Below are positions 19,105 to 29,237 of a stretch of DNA of 64,000 nt, piece after piece. The stretch is taken from contig JARLHL010000071.1 in the NCBI GenBank assembly GCA_031292275.1, positions 1-64,000 on the forward strand, in the 5' to 3' direction. This DNA comes from Desulfocapsaceae bacterium (lineage in GTDB: Bacteria > Desulfobacterota > Desulfobulbia > Desulfobulbales > Desulfocapsaceae). How positions within the stretch are numbered: position 1 is the first letter of the stretch; each line of letters opens with the position of its first letter. The translations under genes were made by a program, and so were the position numbers. Under the pieces are notes generated by a model, which saw only the letters and a program-made list of their open reading frames with translations, searched no databases and had not been told where the DNA came from.

Positions 19105-20184
19105 TTATACAGAGACGACAATGGTACCGCTTGCATCCACCAGATGGACGCTGACCGGCAAAGAGGCCGTTTCAGCACAGTAGTCCTGCGCCTTTTTGCA
19201 CACAGAAGCAATAACATCCCTCTTCCCGGAGGCGATCAGGCGGGTGTAAATTTCCCGGGCGGTGTTGGAACCGACCAGATTCCCGGTGACCTCTCCGGAA
19301 AACCCCAGGCTCTTGATAAGGGCAATTGCCTGGGATACCTCCAGAGCGCCGTTGCGGACGTGAGTCTGTGGTATCTCCAGCGCCGCCTTCAGGATCTTTG
19401 CCCACATCCCGGCAATATGAACCCTGCCGAAACCAAACCTGCCGGCCTCCTGAAGAGAAAACTGCAGATAGTCGCCCATCATCACCAGGGCTTCTTCGGG
19501 AAGGCAGAGCCGTTGCTGGACAGCCCGTTCCGAGGTCCGGCCGGTGGAAAGGACTATTTCCCCGCAGCCGGTCCCCTCGGCCACATTCATTGATGCGGTG
19601 ATGGTTGCGGTCCAGGCCTCCGCGGATACCGGCCGGACGATGCCTGTGGTGCCGAGCACGGAGAGACCGCCGACAATCCCCAGGCGGCTGTTCAGGGTCT
19701 TGGCGGCCAAAGCTTCCCCGGTGGGTATCGAGACTGTCACGGCGAACCGGCAGGACTGATCGCAGCCATTCTGCGTCAGGGCCTCTTCAACGGCCATGCG
19801 GATCATCCTGCGGGGGACCGGGTTGATGGCGGCTTCACCCACTGCTACGGCCAGCCCCGGCTTGGTGACCCTCCCGATCCCCTGCCCTCCCCGAAGCGAG
19901 ATCCTTTCCGAAGACTGCGGATCAGCCGTCACAAAAACCTCGATAGTTGCCCCGTTGGTCACATCCGGATCATCTCCGGCATCCTTGACCACGGCGGCCA
20001 CAGCTGTTTTAGGGACGGTGTTCAGTATTTCGCAGCGGGACAAGACAAAGCTCACCCTGCTTCCATCGGGAAACGGGATCGCGACCTCCTGGACAGCCTC
20101 AACACCCAGGAAGGCAAGCATAGCTCCTTTGGCTGCCGCAGCTGCGCAGGCACCGGTCGTATAGCCTGAACGTAACTTTTTCAT
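19105..20184 (-). CDS. cbiD: Cobalt-precorrin-5B C1-methyltransferase
   Basis: CbiD methylates C1 and is specific to the anaerobic, early-cobalt-insertion corrin route. The 359-residue protein opens with the diagnostic KLRSGYTTGACAAAAAKGA and contains GGQGIGRVTKPGLAV and the typical GNLVGSNTAREI-like C-terminal segment. It is the first gene of the minus-strand corrin run. Its ATG abuts the U tract of the terminator that follows tRNA-Pro, and the only Shine-Dalgarno candidate (GGGAG) lies inside that hairpin's stem, so initiation may be modulated by the structure or occur mainly on read-through transcripts. Confidence 0.94.
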   Translation of the reverse strand: MKKLRSGYTTGACAAAAAKGAMLAFLGVEAVQEVAIPFPDGSRVSFVLSRCEILNTVPKTAVAAVVKDAGDDPDVTNGATIEVFVTADPQSSERISLRGGQGIGRVTKPGLAVAVGEAAINPVPRRMIRMAVEEALTQNGCDQSCRFAVTVSIPTGEALAAKTLNSRLGIVGGLSVLGTTGIVRPVSAEAWTATITASMNVAEGTGCGEIVLSTGRTSERAVQQRLCLPEEALVMMGDYLQFSLQEAGRFGFGRVHIAGMWAKILKAALEIPQTHVRNGALEVSQAIALIKSLGFSGEVTGNLVGSNTAREIYTRLIASGKRDVIASVCKKAQDYCAETASLPVSVHLVDASGTIVVSV

Positions 20185-20222
20185 AAATAAAAAAAGGCCA
20201 CTCCCGCTGGGGGAACGACCTT
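20185..20222 (-). terminator. Intrinsic terminator between tRNA-Pro and cbiD
   Basis: Reading on the minus strand, a 12-bp stem (AAGGTCGTTCCC pairing with GGGAGTGGCCTT, three G-U pairs) with a 5-base loop at 20194-20222 is followed by a U-rich tract that runs directly into the cbiD ATG. This is a canonical intrinsic terminator for the tRNA transcript. Its 3' arm also holds the only GGGAG before cbiD. Confidence 0.85.
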
Positions 20223-20281
20223 TTCGGATTCACACCTCTATTTCAAGACAATCCCGTCTCGTGCTTCTTTCCTGTTGAAAC

Positions 20282-20358
20282 TGGTCGGGATGAGAGGATT
20301 TGAACCTCCGACCCCAGCGTCCCGAACGCTGTGCTCTACCAGGCTGAGCCACATCCCG
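20282..20358 (-). tRNA. tRNA-Pro (anticodon CGG)
   Basis: A complete cloverleaf is readable on the minus strand: acceptor stem CGGGATG / CATCCCG, D arm GCTC...GAGC, anticodon arm CAGCG-TTCGGGA-CGCTG with anticodon CGG, T arm GGAGG-TTCAAAT-CCTCT, discriminator A and an encoded CCA. The TTCAAAT T loop and the length of 77 bases are normal. It reads proline codon CCG. It is followed about 60 bases later by an intrinsic terminator. Confidence 0.97.
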
Positions 20359-20744
20359 ACTTTTTAATTTTATTCAGATTGTCTTCTTCTGTTGATCCGC
20401 TATTTGATTATTTTCTGCATGCTTTAGGCGACTGGGGCTCAAAATACCCGGAGTCACCACCCGCTCACCAAGTGCGGGTAGTGTTTTAGCATAGTGAAGA
20501 TCGTGTGTCCAGAATTATCTGCATAGCTCCCGGATGAGTAAGACTGCTGCAGATGTTGCAATTTAGTGTGATATGTCGTAGAGAGAACTTGAGTCGTTCT
20601 GTTTCGTCTCTGCTTCGGCAGACGGATGCAGAGATGGAATAAGTGTGTGCGGAAAGTCTGCCTGGCACACACTCCAGTGGAGTATTGTGTCTGGTTTCCG
20701 TTTCTGCGTCTTCTTCAATGTAAAGAGTTATTCAGGGTCATAAA
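20359..20744. other. tRNA-Pro to apbE divergent spacer
   Basis: These 386 bases contain no convincing gene; the short frames here have no coding character. Promoters for tRNA-Pro (-) and apbE (+) must lie here. A perfect 8-bp inverted repeat (GTGTGTGC / GCACACAC, 20643-20672) lies about 75 bases before apbE and could be an operator or leader hairpin. Confidence 0.5.
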
Positions 20745-21788
20745 ATGAATCAGAGAATTCCTGTCTGCATCAAACCGATGTCCACCGCTCTTATGACGAT
20801 TGTTGCCGCTGCCTTCTGTATCGCCTGCACATCTTCGTCGGAACGGATATTTAAAGAAACGCGGGTGTCCGTGTATACCGTCGTGACAATAACCGTCGTC
20901 TCGTCGTCAGAAGACAAAGCCCATAAGGCCATACTTGCCTCCTTCGACGAGCTGGACAGACTGGCAACGCTTCTCAATTTTTATTCAGACACCAGCGAAA
21001 TATCAGCCATAAACAGGGCGGCGGGAGAGGCTCCCGTCCGGGTCTCTTCAGAGACCGTGGATATAATGGAAAAGGCTGTGTATGTCTCAGAGATGACTGA
21101 AGGAGCCTTCGATGTCACTGTTGGCCCGCTGGTAAAACTCTGGGATCTAAAGACCGAAGTCATCCCGGATAAGGCGGCAATCGAGGAGATTCAAAAGATA
21201 GTCGGCTATAAGAACATCGTCATCGACAAGGCGGCTTCGACGGTCTTTCTCAAGCAGAAGGGGGGGCAGATAGATCTGGGGGGGATTGAAAAGGGGTATT
21301 TTGTCGATAAGGTAGTTGAGCTGCTTCATAAAAACGGCATAAAATCCGGGGTGGTCTCAGTTGGCGGAGAAATCAGGGCTATGGGACTCAAACCCGATGG
21401 TTCACCATGGGAAATCGGAGTGCAGAACCCGAGGCAGAAAGGTCCTGATGATGAGGTCATAGCAACCCTGACATTATCAGATAAAGCCCTCTCGACATCG
21501 GGGGACTACGTCAGATTTTTTGAAAAAAACGGGGTCCGCTACCATCATCTCCTGGATCCGAAGACAGGCTACCCCTCCCAGCAGTGCGGTAGCACAACCA
21601 TCATTGCCGATAATAACGTCACCACCGATGGCTTCTCCAAACTCTTTATCCTGGGGCCGGAAAAAGGCCTGGCAGTCGCAAAAAAGCTTGGCTTTGATAT
21701 TCTCTATATAGATTGCAAAGGAAAGGTGGTGATGTCTGACGGCCTGAAGGATAAAATCAAGTTCACCGCAACAGAGCCTCCGCACTGA
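20745..21788 (+). CDS. apbE: FAD:protein FMN transferase ApbE
   Basis: ApbE covalently attaches FMN to threonines of exported flavoproteins such as NqrC, RnfG and urocanate-reductase-like proteins. The 347-residue product has an N-terminal hydrophobic export signal ending near a cysteine (FCIACTSS), so it may be a periplasmic lipoprotein, though the lipobox is weak. Family motifs are FYSDTSEISAINRAAG, GAFDVTVGPLVKLW, DLGGIEKGYFVDK, VSVGGEIRAMG and the metal-binding C-terminal STTIIADNNVTTDGFSKL. It stands alone. The target flavoprotein is not in the window. Confidence 0.94.
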   Translation: MNQRIPVCIKPMSTALMTIVAAAFCIACTSSSERIFKETRVSVYTVVTITVVSSSEDKAHKAILASFDELDRLATLLNFYSDTSEISAINRAAGEAPVRVSSETVDIMEKAVYVSEMTEGAFDVTVGPLVKLWDLKTEVIPDKAAIEEIQKIVGYKNIVIDKAASTVFLKQKGGQIDLGGIEKGYFVDKVVELLHKNGIKSGVVSVGGEIRAMGLKPDGSPWEIGVQNPRQKGPDDEVIATLTLSDKALSTSGDYVRFFEKNGVRYHHLLDPKTGYPSQQCGSTTIIADNNVTTDGFSKLFILGPEKGLAVAKKLGFDILYIDCKGKVVMSDGLKDKIKFTATEPPH

Positions 21789-21799
21789 TAGAACAGAGG

Positions 21800-21832
21800 T
21801 CTCAAGCCATCGCCCCCGTCGGTGGCTTGAGA
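21800..21832. terminator. Inverted repeat downstream of apbE
   Basis: Perfect 10-bp arms TCTCAAGCCA / TGGCTTGAGA have a 13-base loop, 11 bases after the apbE stop. No U tract follows, so if it is a terminator it is not a canonical intrinsic one. Confidence 0.5.
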
Positions 21833-22139
21833 TACCGGGCGCCTTGCAATGAGGTTTGCCCGAGTACTGTTCCGCAACCTGCAGTCCCCCTCCATCAGTT
21901 GCAATTAGCTATCTCGGTTAGGTCCTTTTTTTCAATTCTTCGCTGCATATCATGATGTTCTTCGTCGGGCCAGGTTAACCAATGCCTCGTCCCTCACCCT
22001 CCATCCCAATCGCACAAGAACCGTGCGATGATATCCGTTCAATATTAGCATGAAGTCAGTGAATTACGTGACTTTTCGCAACATGATAGATATAATTAAT
22101 ATTTTGAATAAATAGGTACAAACGATCAATTCGGTATTA

Positions 22140-22151
22140 GGGGAATATCCC
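22140..22151. promoter_or_regulatory. Candidate DctD upstream activator site 1
   Basis: GGGGAATATCCC is a near-palindrome about 190 bases upstream of the -24 GG of the dctA sigma-54 promoter. It resembles the second palindrome at 22213 and is centred about 73.5 bases from it, close to seven helical turns. Binding by DctD is inferred from position only. Confidence 0.45.
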
Positions 22152-22212
22152 TGTACGTCTTGGATAAAAAGTCAAGGCTCCTTTTCATTATTCTGCCTAG
22201 AGACGTCTCTTT

Positions 22213-22225
22213 GGGGCATATTCCC
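22213..22225. promoter_or_regulatory. Candidate DctD upstream activator site 2
   Basis: GGGGCATATTCCC shares the GGGG-ATAT-CCC pattern of site 1 and lies about 120 bases upstream of the sigma-54 promoter, a normal enhancer distance for DctD-type activators. Confidence 0.45.
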
Positions 22226-22336
22226 TCCACAGTATGTATGAGAAATGGCGGAAAACAGCCGATTCCAGATTTGGCAATTTAATAAAATATCAGATAGATA
22301 CATATAATTATACGCAAAAATCCTTCTTTTTTGAAA

Positions 22337-22352
22337 TGGTATACATCTTGCT
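22337..22352 (+). promoter_or_regulatory. Sigma-54 promoter of dctA
   Basis: TGGTATACATCTTGCT matches the -24/-12 pattern TGG-N8-TTGCW: invariant GG, TTGC and T with exact spacing. Only the CAC after TGG is degenerate. It faces dctA, with a predicted start near 22363 and a leader of about 100 bases. Together with the DctB/DctD pair at 10.8-14 kb this is a coherent regulatory circuit. Confidence 0.8.
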
Positions 22353-22465
22353 CAGGGAACCATGAGCTTCTCACTGCTCTTGACACTTTTCCCGGATCAG
22401 CGGCCTGTTTTGCCTTCCGGGAAGGGCTAATTGACGTCGGATCTCTATAAAAGGAAAACGAGAAG

Positions 22466-23785
22466 ATGGGGAAAAAAAGAATCTATCAGCATCTCTATGT
22501 ACAGGTATTAACGGCAATTGCAATCGGCATCATCCTGGGCTATTTCCTCCCGGCAAGTGCGGTAAAGATGAAGCCCCTGGGAGACGGCTTTATAAAGTTG
22601 ATCAAGATGGTCATCGCTCCCATCATCTTTTGTACCGTAGTCTCGGGCATTACCGGGATGCAGGACATGAAAAAGGTCGGGCGGGTCGGGGCAAAGGCCC
22701 TGATCTACTTTGAGATCGTCAGTACACTGGCGCTCATTATCGGCCTGACCATCATCACCCTGATCCAACCCGGAGCCGGATTCAACGCTGATGTCACAAA
22801 GCTGGACACCTCTGTGCTGGCTTCATACACAACGGGTGCAAAATCGTTATCAACCTCTGATTTCCTGATGAATATCATTCCCACCAGTGTTGTGGACGCC
22901 TTCGCCAAGGGTGATATCCTCCAGGTTCTTTTCTTCGCCCTTCTCTTCGGTTTCGCCCTCTCACTCTTCGGCGAAAAAGGCAAGGCCATCAAAGATCTTA
23001 ATGATCAGATATGCCATGTCATGTTCGTGATTGTCGGTTTCATCATGAAGCTTGCGCCGGTGGGTGCCTTCGGGGCCATGGCCTTCACCATCGGCGCATT
23101 CGGCGTCGGTTCTCTGGCAAAGCTCGGCATGCTGATGGGCAGCTTCTACCTGACCTGTCTGATCTTTATTTTCGGAGTGCTGGGTCTCATCGCCAGGCTT
23201 ACAGGATTCAGTATATTCAAATTTGTCAGCTACATCAAAGAAGAGCTTCTGATCGTTCTCGGTACATCATCCTCTGAATCGGTCCTTCCTCGAATGATGG
23301 CAAAAATGGAGATTCTGGGTTGCGGGAAATCGGTGGTCGGCCTGGTAATCCCCACCGGTTATTCTTTTAACCTCGACGGCACATCGATCTATCTGACCAT
23401 GGCCGCTGTGTTTGTGGCCCAGGCGACCAACACCCATCTGACTCTGGTGCAGACCCTGACCATTCTGGCAGTCCTGATGCTGACTTCAAAAGGGGCGGCC
23501 GCTGTCACCGGCGGCGGCTTTATTACCCTGGCCGCAACTTTCGCCGCCATTCCAACCATCCCGGTGGCTGGCCTGGCCCTCATTCTGGGAATTGATCGCT
23601 TTATGTCGGAGGCCAGAGCCCTGACGAATCTGGTAGGCAACGGTGTTGCCACCGTCGTTGTATCCAAATGGGAAAATGAACTTGATTTGAAGAGACTGCA
23701 AAACACCCTTGAAGGCATCTCTGACTATGAGGACGATCCGGAGCTGATCCTTGAGGGTCTGGCGACCGCCAAGAAAAATCCGTAA
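22466..23785 (+). CDS. dctA: C4-dicarboxylate:cation symporter DctA
   Basis: DctA imports succinate, fumarate, malate and aspartate with protons or sodium. The 439-residue integral membrane protein is of normal length for the DAACS family. It shows [19 protein letters not shown], the serine-rich re-entrant loop [14 protein letters not shown], the [18 protein letters not shown] motif and the substrate-binding [19 protein letters not shown] near the C terminus. An AAGGAAAAC Shine-Dalgarno sequence precedes the ATG. Transcription probably starts at the sigma-54 promoter at 22337. Malic enzyme follows downstream, consistent with use of imported malate. Confidence 0.96.
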   Translation: MGKKRIYQHLYVQVLTAIAIGIILGYFLPASAVKMKPLGDGFIKLIKMVIAPIIFCTVVSGITGMQDMKKVGRVGAKALIYFEIVSTLALIIGLTIITLIQPGAGFNADVTKLDTSVLASYTTGAKSLSTSDFLMNIIPTSVVDAFAKGDILQVLFFALLFGFALSLFGEKGKAIKDLNDQICHVMFVIVGFIMKLAPVGAFGAMAFTIGAFGVGSLAKLGMLMGSFYLTCLIFIFGVLGLIARLTGFSIFKFVSYIKEELLIVLGTSSSESVLPRMMAKMEILGCGKSVVGLVIPTGYSFNLDGTSIYLTMAAVFVAQATNTHLTLVQTLTILAVLMLTSKGAAAVTGGGFITLAATFAAIPTIPVAGLALILGIDRFMSEARALTNLVGNGVATVVVSKWENELDLKRLQNTLEGISDYEDDPELILEGLATAKKNP

Positions 23786-23821
23786 AGAGACCGGAATACT
23801 CTTTACATGACACATGTCGTT

Positions 23822-23860
23822 CGGCCGGTTGCATGATTGTTGTCTCCTGGCAACCGGCCG
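23822..23860. terminator. Inverted repeat downstream of dctA
   Basis: Perfect 11-bp arms CGGCCGGTTGC / GCAACCGGCCG enclose a 17-base loop 36 bases after dctA, with no U tract. The remaining spacer to the malic enzyme gene (to 24177) holds no gene I can support. Confidence 0.5.
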
Positions 23861-24168
23861 GATTGCAGCATCGACAATATCAACTGCATGCAGCCGCATG
23901 CCCCAGAATTGTGGCTGTATTCCTCAATAAAAACAAAACATCTTCCCTGGCCGGGTCCCGACGCGGTGCAGGACAGACTTTTATTCAAGAAAACACAATT
24001 CTCAGACCGCATTCCTTTCTGCATACCGAGGTATTATTGCAGTAACGACTAAGAGACAGCGGGGCGGGCTCCTCTCGATCGCACCGTAAACCGTCAGATC
24101 AAGGCCCTCCTCCTGTATGTCCTGTCTCCTGCAGGAGGAAACGGTCCGAATCCGATTTCCATTCATGA

Positions 24169-25971
<1,803 letters not shown>

Positions 25972-26056
25972 GGGCAGCATCACCCCCATTTGTCGATTGA
26001 CAATGCAGGGCCGTAACAGGCCGAATCCTGTTGCATCGCATATTCCGGTGGCATTG

Positions 26057-26098
26057 GGGAAGGACGGACTGACTGAACAGTTCCGTCCTTCCCTTTTT
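26057..26098 (+). terminator. Intrinsic terminator after malic enzyme
   Basis: A perfect 12-bp stem GGGAAGGACGGA / TCCGTCCTTCCC with a 13-base loop is followed by TTTTT. It is a textbook intrinsic terminator and one of the few with a U tract in this window. Confidence 0.88.
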
Positions 26099-26667
26099 CC
26101 TTTGCATGAGATGCAGCCATTGCGATATAAGTGGATATGAATAGAAGAAGTTTTCTCTTTTCCAATTGCATTGCATCTCGTCAGGCTTCAATTACGAGAT
26201 ATGATTCCAAACAGAAATGGATAGTGCTGCCCTAAAGAAAAATCGCGGGGAAGGGCCGGCGGCGATCCGGACACAGCTAAGGGCGACGAATCGTTTTCTG
26301 GGATGTGCCTCTCTTCATTTATCGTTGAGATTCCGAATAAACGGCATATTTCTCACTTGCAATGGACAGGCTGAATGTTGTAAAGCACTAATCGGTCATG
26401 ACATCGTTATTGCCGCATCTCCTCAATGCAGACTTTATTTTTCGAAGGATTGCCGCGTCTTCTCCGGCGCATTATCCTGCTTCTTCCCAGGAGGAGGCCC
26501 AGGCTTACGCAGAGACGGATACACTCATCTGCAAGAGTGCCTGTCTCGGGACTGCTGATAAAGAGGAGAAACAGATACCACAGAAATAACTGCAAGAGTA
26601 TGACATGACCGACGATATGGAATAAAGAAAAAAATTTATCTGAGCTATTTAACGGGAGTCATCTTCA
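26099..26667. other. Spacer before the UspA-like gene
   Basis: The 569 bases hold several short overlapping frames on both strands, but none has a good start, family resemblance or consistent composition. I see no RNA gene. The promoter of the UspA-like gene should lie in the AT-rich end (about 26590-26650). Confidence 0.45.
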
Positions 26668-27054
26668 ATGAAGATTTTGGTAGGATATAAAGAGACATCT
26701 ATCGGCAGGGAGTTGCTGGATCTGGCCATTCACAGAGTAAAGGCCCATTCCGGAGAGATCCATGTTGTCACCTCTCTCTTCGGGGATGAGGGCACTGAAT
26801 TGATTAGTGAAGCAGAAAAAAATCTCGATTATGCGCACACGTACCTGGAGGAAAAAGGGGTAAAAAATCAAATTCATCTCCTGATCAGGGGGAGAAATAT
26901 CGGCGAAGACCTTGTCGACTTTGCCCAAGAAAACGACGTGGATGAAATAGTGATTGCGGTAAAAAGCAGGTCGAGGGTCGGGAAACTGCTCTTCAGCCCG
27001 ACCGCCCAGTATGTCATCCTGAAATCCCCCTGCCCTGTCACCTCTGTTAAATAA
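26668..27054 (+). CDS. Universal stress protein (UspA family)
   Basis: This 128-residue UspA-fold protein has the KILVGYKET beta-1 strand, a central RGRNIGEDLVDFAQENDVDE segment, VIAVKSRSRVGKLLFSPTAQ (matching the ATP-binding G-x-GS-T loop only loosely, since the expected GSVS is FSPTA) and a closing CPVTSVK strand. It is short compared with the usual 140-150 residues and has no second domain. The ATG follows GGGAG. UspA proteins respond to stress by an unclear, often nucleotide-linked, mechanism. It is flanked by terminatorless spacers and is probably monocistronic. Confidence 0.85.
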   Translation: MKILVGYKETSIGRELLDLAIHRVKAHSGEIHVVTSLFGDEGTELISEAEKNLDYAHTYLEEKGVKNQIHLLIRGRNIGEDLVDFAQENDVDEIVIAVKSRSRVGKLLFSPTAQYVILKSPCPVTSVK

Positions 27055-27193
27055 AGAATATAAATAAAAAATTTCGGTCATCATGGAGGCCTGGAACAAT
27101 CCGGGTTCCGGGCTTCTGCATGATGTAATAATGCGCCGTCTCCGGACTTCAGATTCGTGAGGTGCACGTATACGATAATATAGAGGTTGAGTC

Positions 27194-27253
27194 ATGGATC
27201 GAGACCCTGATATCATCAGATCTACGCCGGAGCGGGCGGAGAGCAGCCTGTGA
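27194..27253 (+). CDS. Possible 19-codon leader ORF before the MocA-HD gene
   Basis: An ATG at 27194 with a good Shine-Dalgarno sequence (AGAGGTTGAG) opens a 19-codon frame, MDRDPDIIRSTPERAESSL, whose TGA overlaps the GTG start of the next gene as GTGA. The overlap and the lack of any other ribosome site for the GTG suggest translational coupling. The peptide itself resembles nothing I know. Confidence 0.4.
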   Translation: MDRDPDIIRSTPERAESSL

Positions 27254-28353
27254 GTTTCGGAGCCATCATCCTGGCTGACGGCCTCCCGTTTCGCACAGGT
27301 GCACTCAATCCACTGCTGGAGATTGGAGGCAGAAGCCTGATTGACCGATGCGGCGCTCTCTTCAGCCAGGCCGGGATACAGGAAATCCTGGTTGTGAGCG
27401 GCAGCAAGGCCCGAGATGTGGAGGCCGAGGCATTACAGCTCGGCCTGACCACCATCCACAACCCGGATTTTTCGGCAGGACTCTTATGGTCGGTTCGCCT
27501 GGGTCTTGGCCGGCTGTCCAATCACAAGGGCATCTTCATACTGCCGGCGGATATCCCCCTGGTCCGTCCGGCCACCCTCAGCAGCCTGGTTTCAGTTTTC
27601 GACGGCATATCGGTGATTTATCCGTGTTTTGACGGTCGCCGCGGCCATCCTCTTTTGATCCCCGCCGCTCTGATTCCGGTCATTCTGAATTATGCAGGCC
27701 AAGACAGCCTGAAAGAACTGCTTGAAAGACACAAATGCCGGGATGTGGCGGTATGGGACCAGGGAATTCTGCCGGATACCTCCACGGAGGAAGGTTTCAC
27801 CGTGCTGCAGCAGCGGTTTTCTCGGGTCGAGATTGGAGAGCCGGCCGAGACCCTGGCCTTAGCCCGACAGACCATGTCTGCAAAGGGCCTTGAACATGGT
27901 CTGGCCGTGGCCAGGGTGGCTGATGCCCTGGGGCTGCAGCTGGTTGAGCACGGCTGCGCTCTGGACCTTGTCCTGCTTCACAACGCAGCCCTCCTCCATG
28001 ACATTGCCAAGGGTCTTCCCCAGCACGAGAAGATGGGCGCCGATATGCTGAGAGATCTGGGGCTTGGGCGTCTGTCCCCGCTGGTTGCGGCCCACCGGAA
28101 TATGCTGCCGCCACGCCCGGGGCAGATCACGGAGACCGAGGTGGTTTTTCTGGCCGACAAATTGATCCGCGGCTCTCGGCGCATCCGGCTGCAGGAGAGG
28201 TTCAACGAAAAACTGGAGCTGTACAAAAACAACCGAAAAGCTTATCTGTCCAATAAGATCCGTCTGAAAAATGCCCTGGCGGTCAAAGCTGAAATAGAAA
28301 AAATTATCGGCGGGGGAGTCGAAGAACTCCTGCAGGAAAAAGGTGTTCCGTAG
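27250..28353 (+). CDS. Nucleotidyltransferase (MocA/MobA-like) fused to an HD domain
   Basis: This 367-residue fusion starts with GTG at 27250. Residues 1-190 are an NTP-transferase fold related to molybdenum-cofactor cytidylyl/guanylyltransferases: AIILADGLPFR takes the place of the usual LAAGxSxRMG loop, and a DIPLVRPATL acidic motif and a GRRGHPLLIP segment follow. Residues about 215-340 are an HD phosphohydrolase domain with HG near 216, LLHDIAKGLPQHEKMGADML and a C-terminal helical extension. Such fusions occur in Desulfobacterota near molybdo-enzyme genes. Note that the normal Gly-rich nucleotide loop is degraded (no LAAG), so transferase activity is uncertain. No molybdenum enzyme is nearby. 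Confidence 0.75.
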   Translation: MSFGAIILADGLPFRTGALNPLLEIGGRSLIDRCGALFSQAGIQEILVVSGSKARDVEAEALQLGLTTIHNPDFSAGLLWSVRLGLGRLSNHKGIFILPADIPLVRPATLSSLVSVFDGISVIYPCFDGRRGHPLLIPAALIPVILNYAGQDSLKELLERHKCRDVAVWDQGILPDTSTEEGFTVLQQRFSRVEIGEPAETLALARQTMSAKGLEHGLAVARVADALGLQLVEHGCALDLVLLHNAALLHDIAKGLPQHEKMGADMLRDLGLGRLSPLVAAHRNMLPPRPGQITETEVVFLADKLIRGSRRIRLQERFNEKLELYKNNRKAYLSNKIRLKNALAVKAEIEKIIGGGVEELLQEKGVP

Positions 28354-28411
28354 GCTTCTTTCGGTATTTTAGGCCTGACAGGCACAGGCCCGAACAGACA
28401 GCGCTCCCTTC

Positions 28412-29176
28412 TCACTCCCTCAAATAGTCGAGCAATGCCTCGGTAATCCTGCCGTTGGTTGCGACGATTCCTGCCTCGGGAAAGGAGGCGCCGCCGGCAA
28501 AGTCACAGACAGTTCCCCCGGCCTCGGCGACTAAAAGCGCACCAGCCGCGATATCATAGATATTCAGGTTCATCTCCCAGAATCCATCAAATTTCCCCGC
28601 CGCAACATAGGCAAGATCGATGGCTGCCGAACCGCACCGCCTGATATCCCTGATGGCGGGCATTATCCGATTCAGGTAGGTCAGGTTATTCTTTTCCCAA
28701 CCGGCCCGAAGACAGGCAAATCCGGTGCCGAGGACGGATTCCTGCAAGCTTGCTGTGGCTGAGACCTGAATCCTTTTGTCGTTGAGAAAGCTGCCTTTTC
28801 CCTTTTCGGCGGCAAAAAGCTGTCTGAGGGCCGGGGCATGGACCACACCCGCCTCCAATTTCCCGTTGCGACTGAAGGCGATGCTGACGGCATAATAGGG
28901 CTGGCCGTGAAAAAAAGAGGTGGTGCCGTCGATGGGGTCGATGATCCAGCAACAATCGCTGCCCGTTTCGGCCCGTCCGGTCTCTTCGCCGATAATGCTG
29001 TGATCGGGGTAGATCTTTCTGATCTCGGCAATGAGATAGTCCTCAACTTTCCTGTCAACAATGGTGACCAGGTCCTTGGGATTTTTGAATTGGACATCGG
29101 TGGCTTTCAAAGCCTCGGAGCCGTCCAGACAGATTCGTCCGGCATCGGCGGCCAGTTTTTTTATAAAGTTCAGCAT
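28412..29176 (-). CDS. suhB: Inositol monophosphatase family protein
   Basis: This 254-residue Mg-dependent phosphatase carries the two family signatures: motif A WIIDPIDGTTSFFHG with preceding GEETG (metal-binding Glu and Asp residues) and motif B region CGSAAIDLAYVAAGKFDGFWE. It hydrolyses myo-inositol phosphates or related sugar phosphates; the precise substrate is unknown, and SuhB-like members also moonlight in rRNA transcription. The ATG is at 29176, about 60 bases downstream of the end of the metallo-hydrolase gene on the same strand, so the two may be co-transcribed. Confidence 0.9.
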   Translation of the reverse strand: MLNFIKKLAADAGRICLDGSEALKATDVQFKNPKDLVTIVDRKVEDYLIAEIRKIYPDHSIIGEETGRAETGSDCCWIIDPIDGTTSFFHGQPYYAVSIAFSRNGKLEAGVVHAPALRQLFAAEKGKGSFLNDKRIQVSATASLQESVLGTGFACLRAGWEKNNLTYLNRIMPAIRDIRRCGSAAIDLAYVAAGKFDGFWEMNLNIYDIAAGALLVAEAGGTVCDFAGGASFPEAGIVATNGRITEALLDYLRE

Positions 29177-29237
29177 CGCATTCCGGTCCGGTTCACAACC
29201 GGCCGCTCCGTTTTAACCGCATGATTTTGCCTGACCG

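Noticed and set aside
20185-20281. Possible cobalamin riboswitch before cbiD (GGTGTGAATCC followed by CAGCGGGAG)
   Set aside because: The fragment resembles part of the riboswitch core, but no B12 box (AGYCAGGAGACCTGCC-like) is present, only about 97 bases separate it from the tRNA, and the GC-rich part is fully explained as the tRNA terminator.
26217-26589. Short plus-strand frames between malic enzyme and the UspA-like gene
   Set aside because: Two overlapping frames in different phases, no Shine-Dalgarno sequence and low-complexity composition; not supported as genes.
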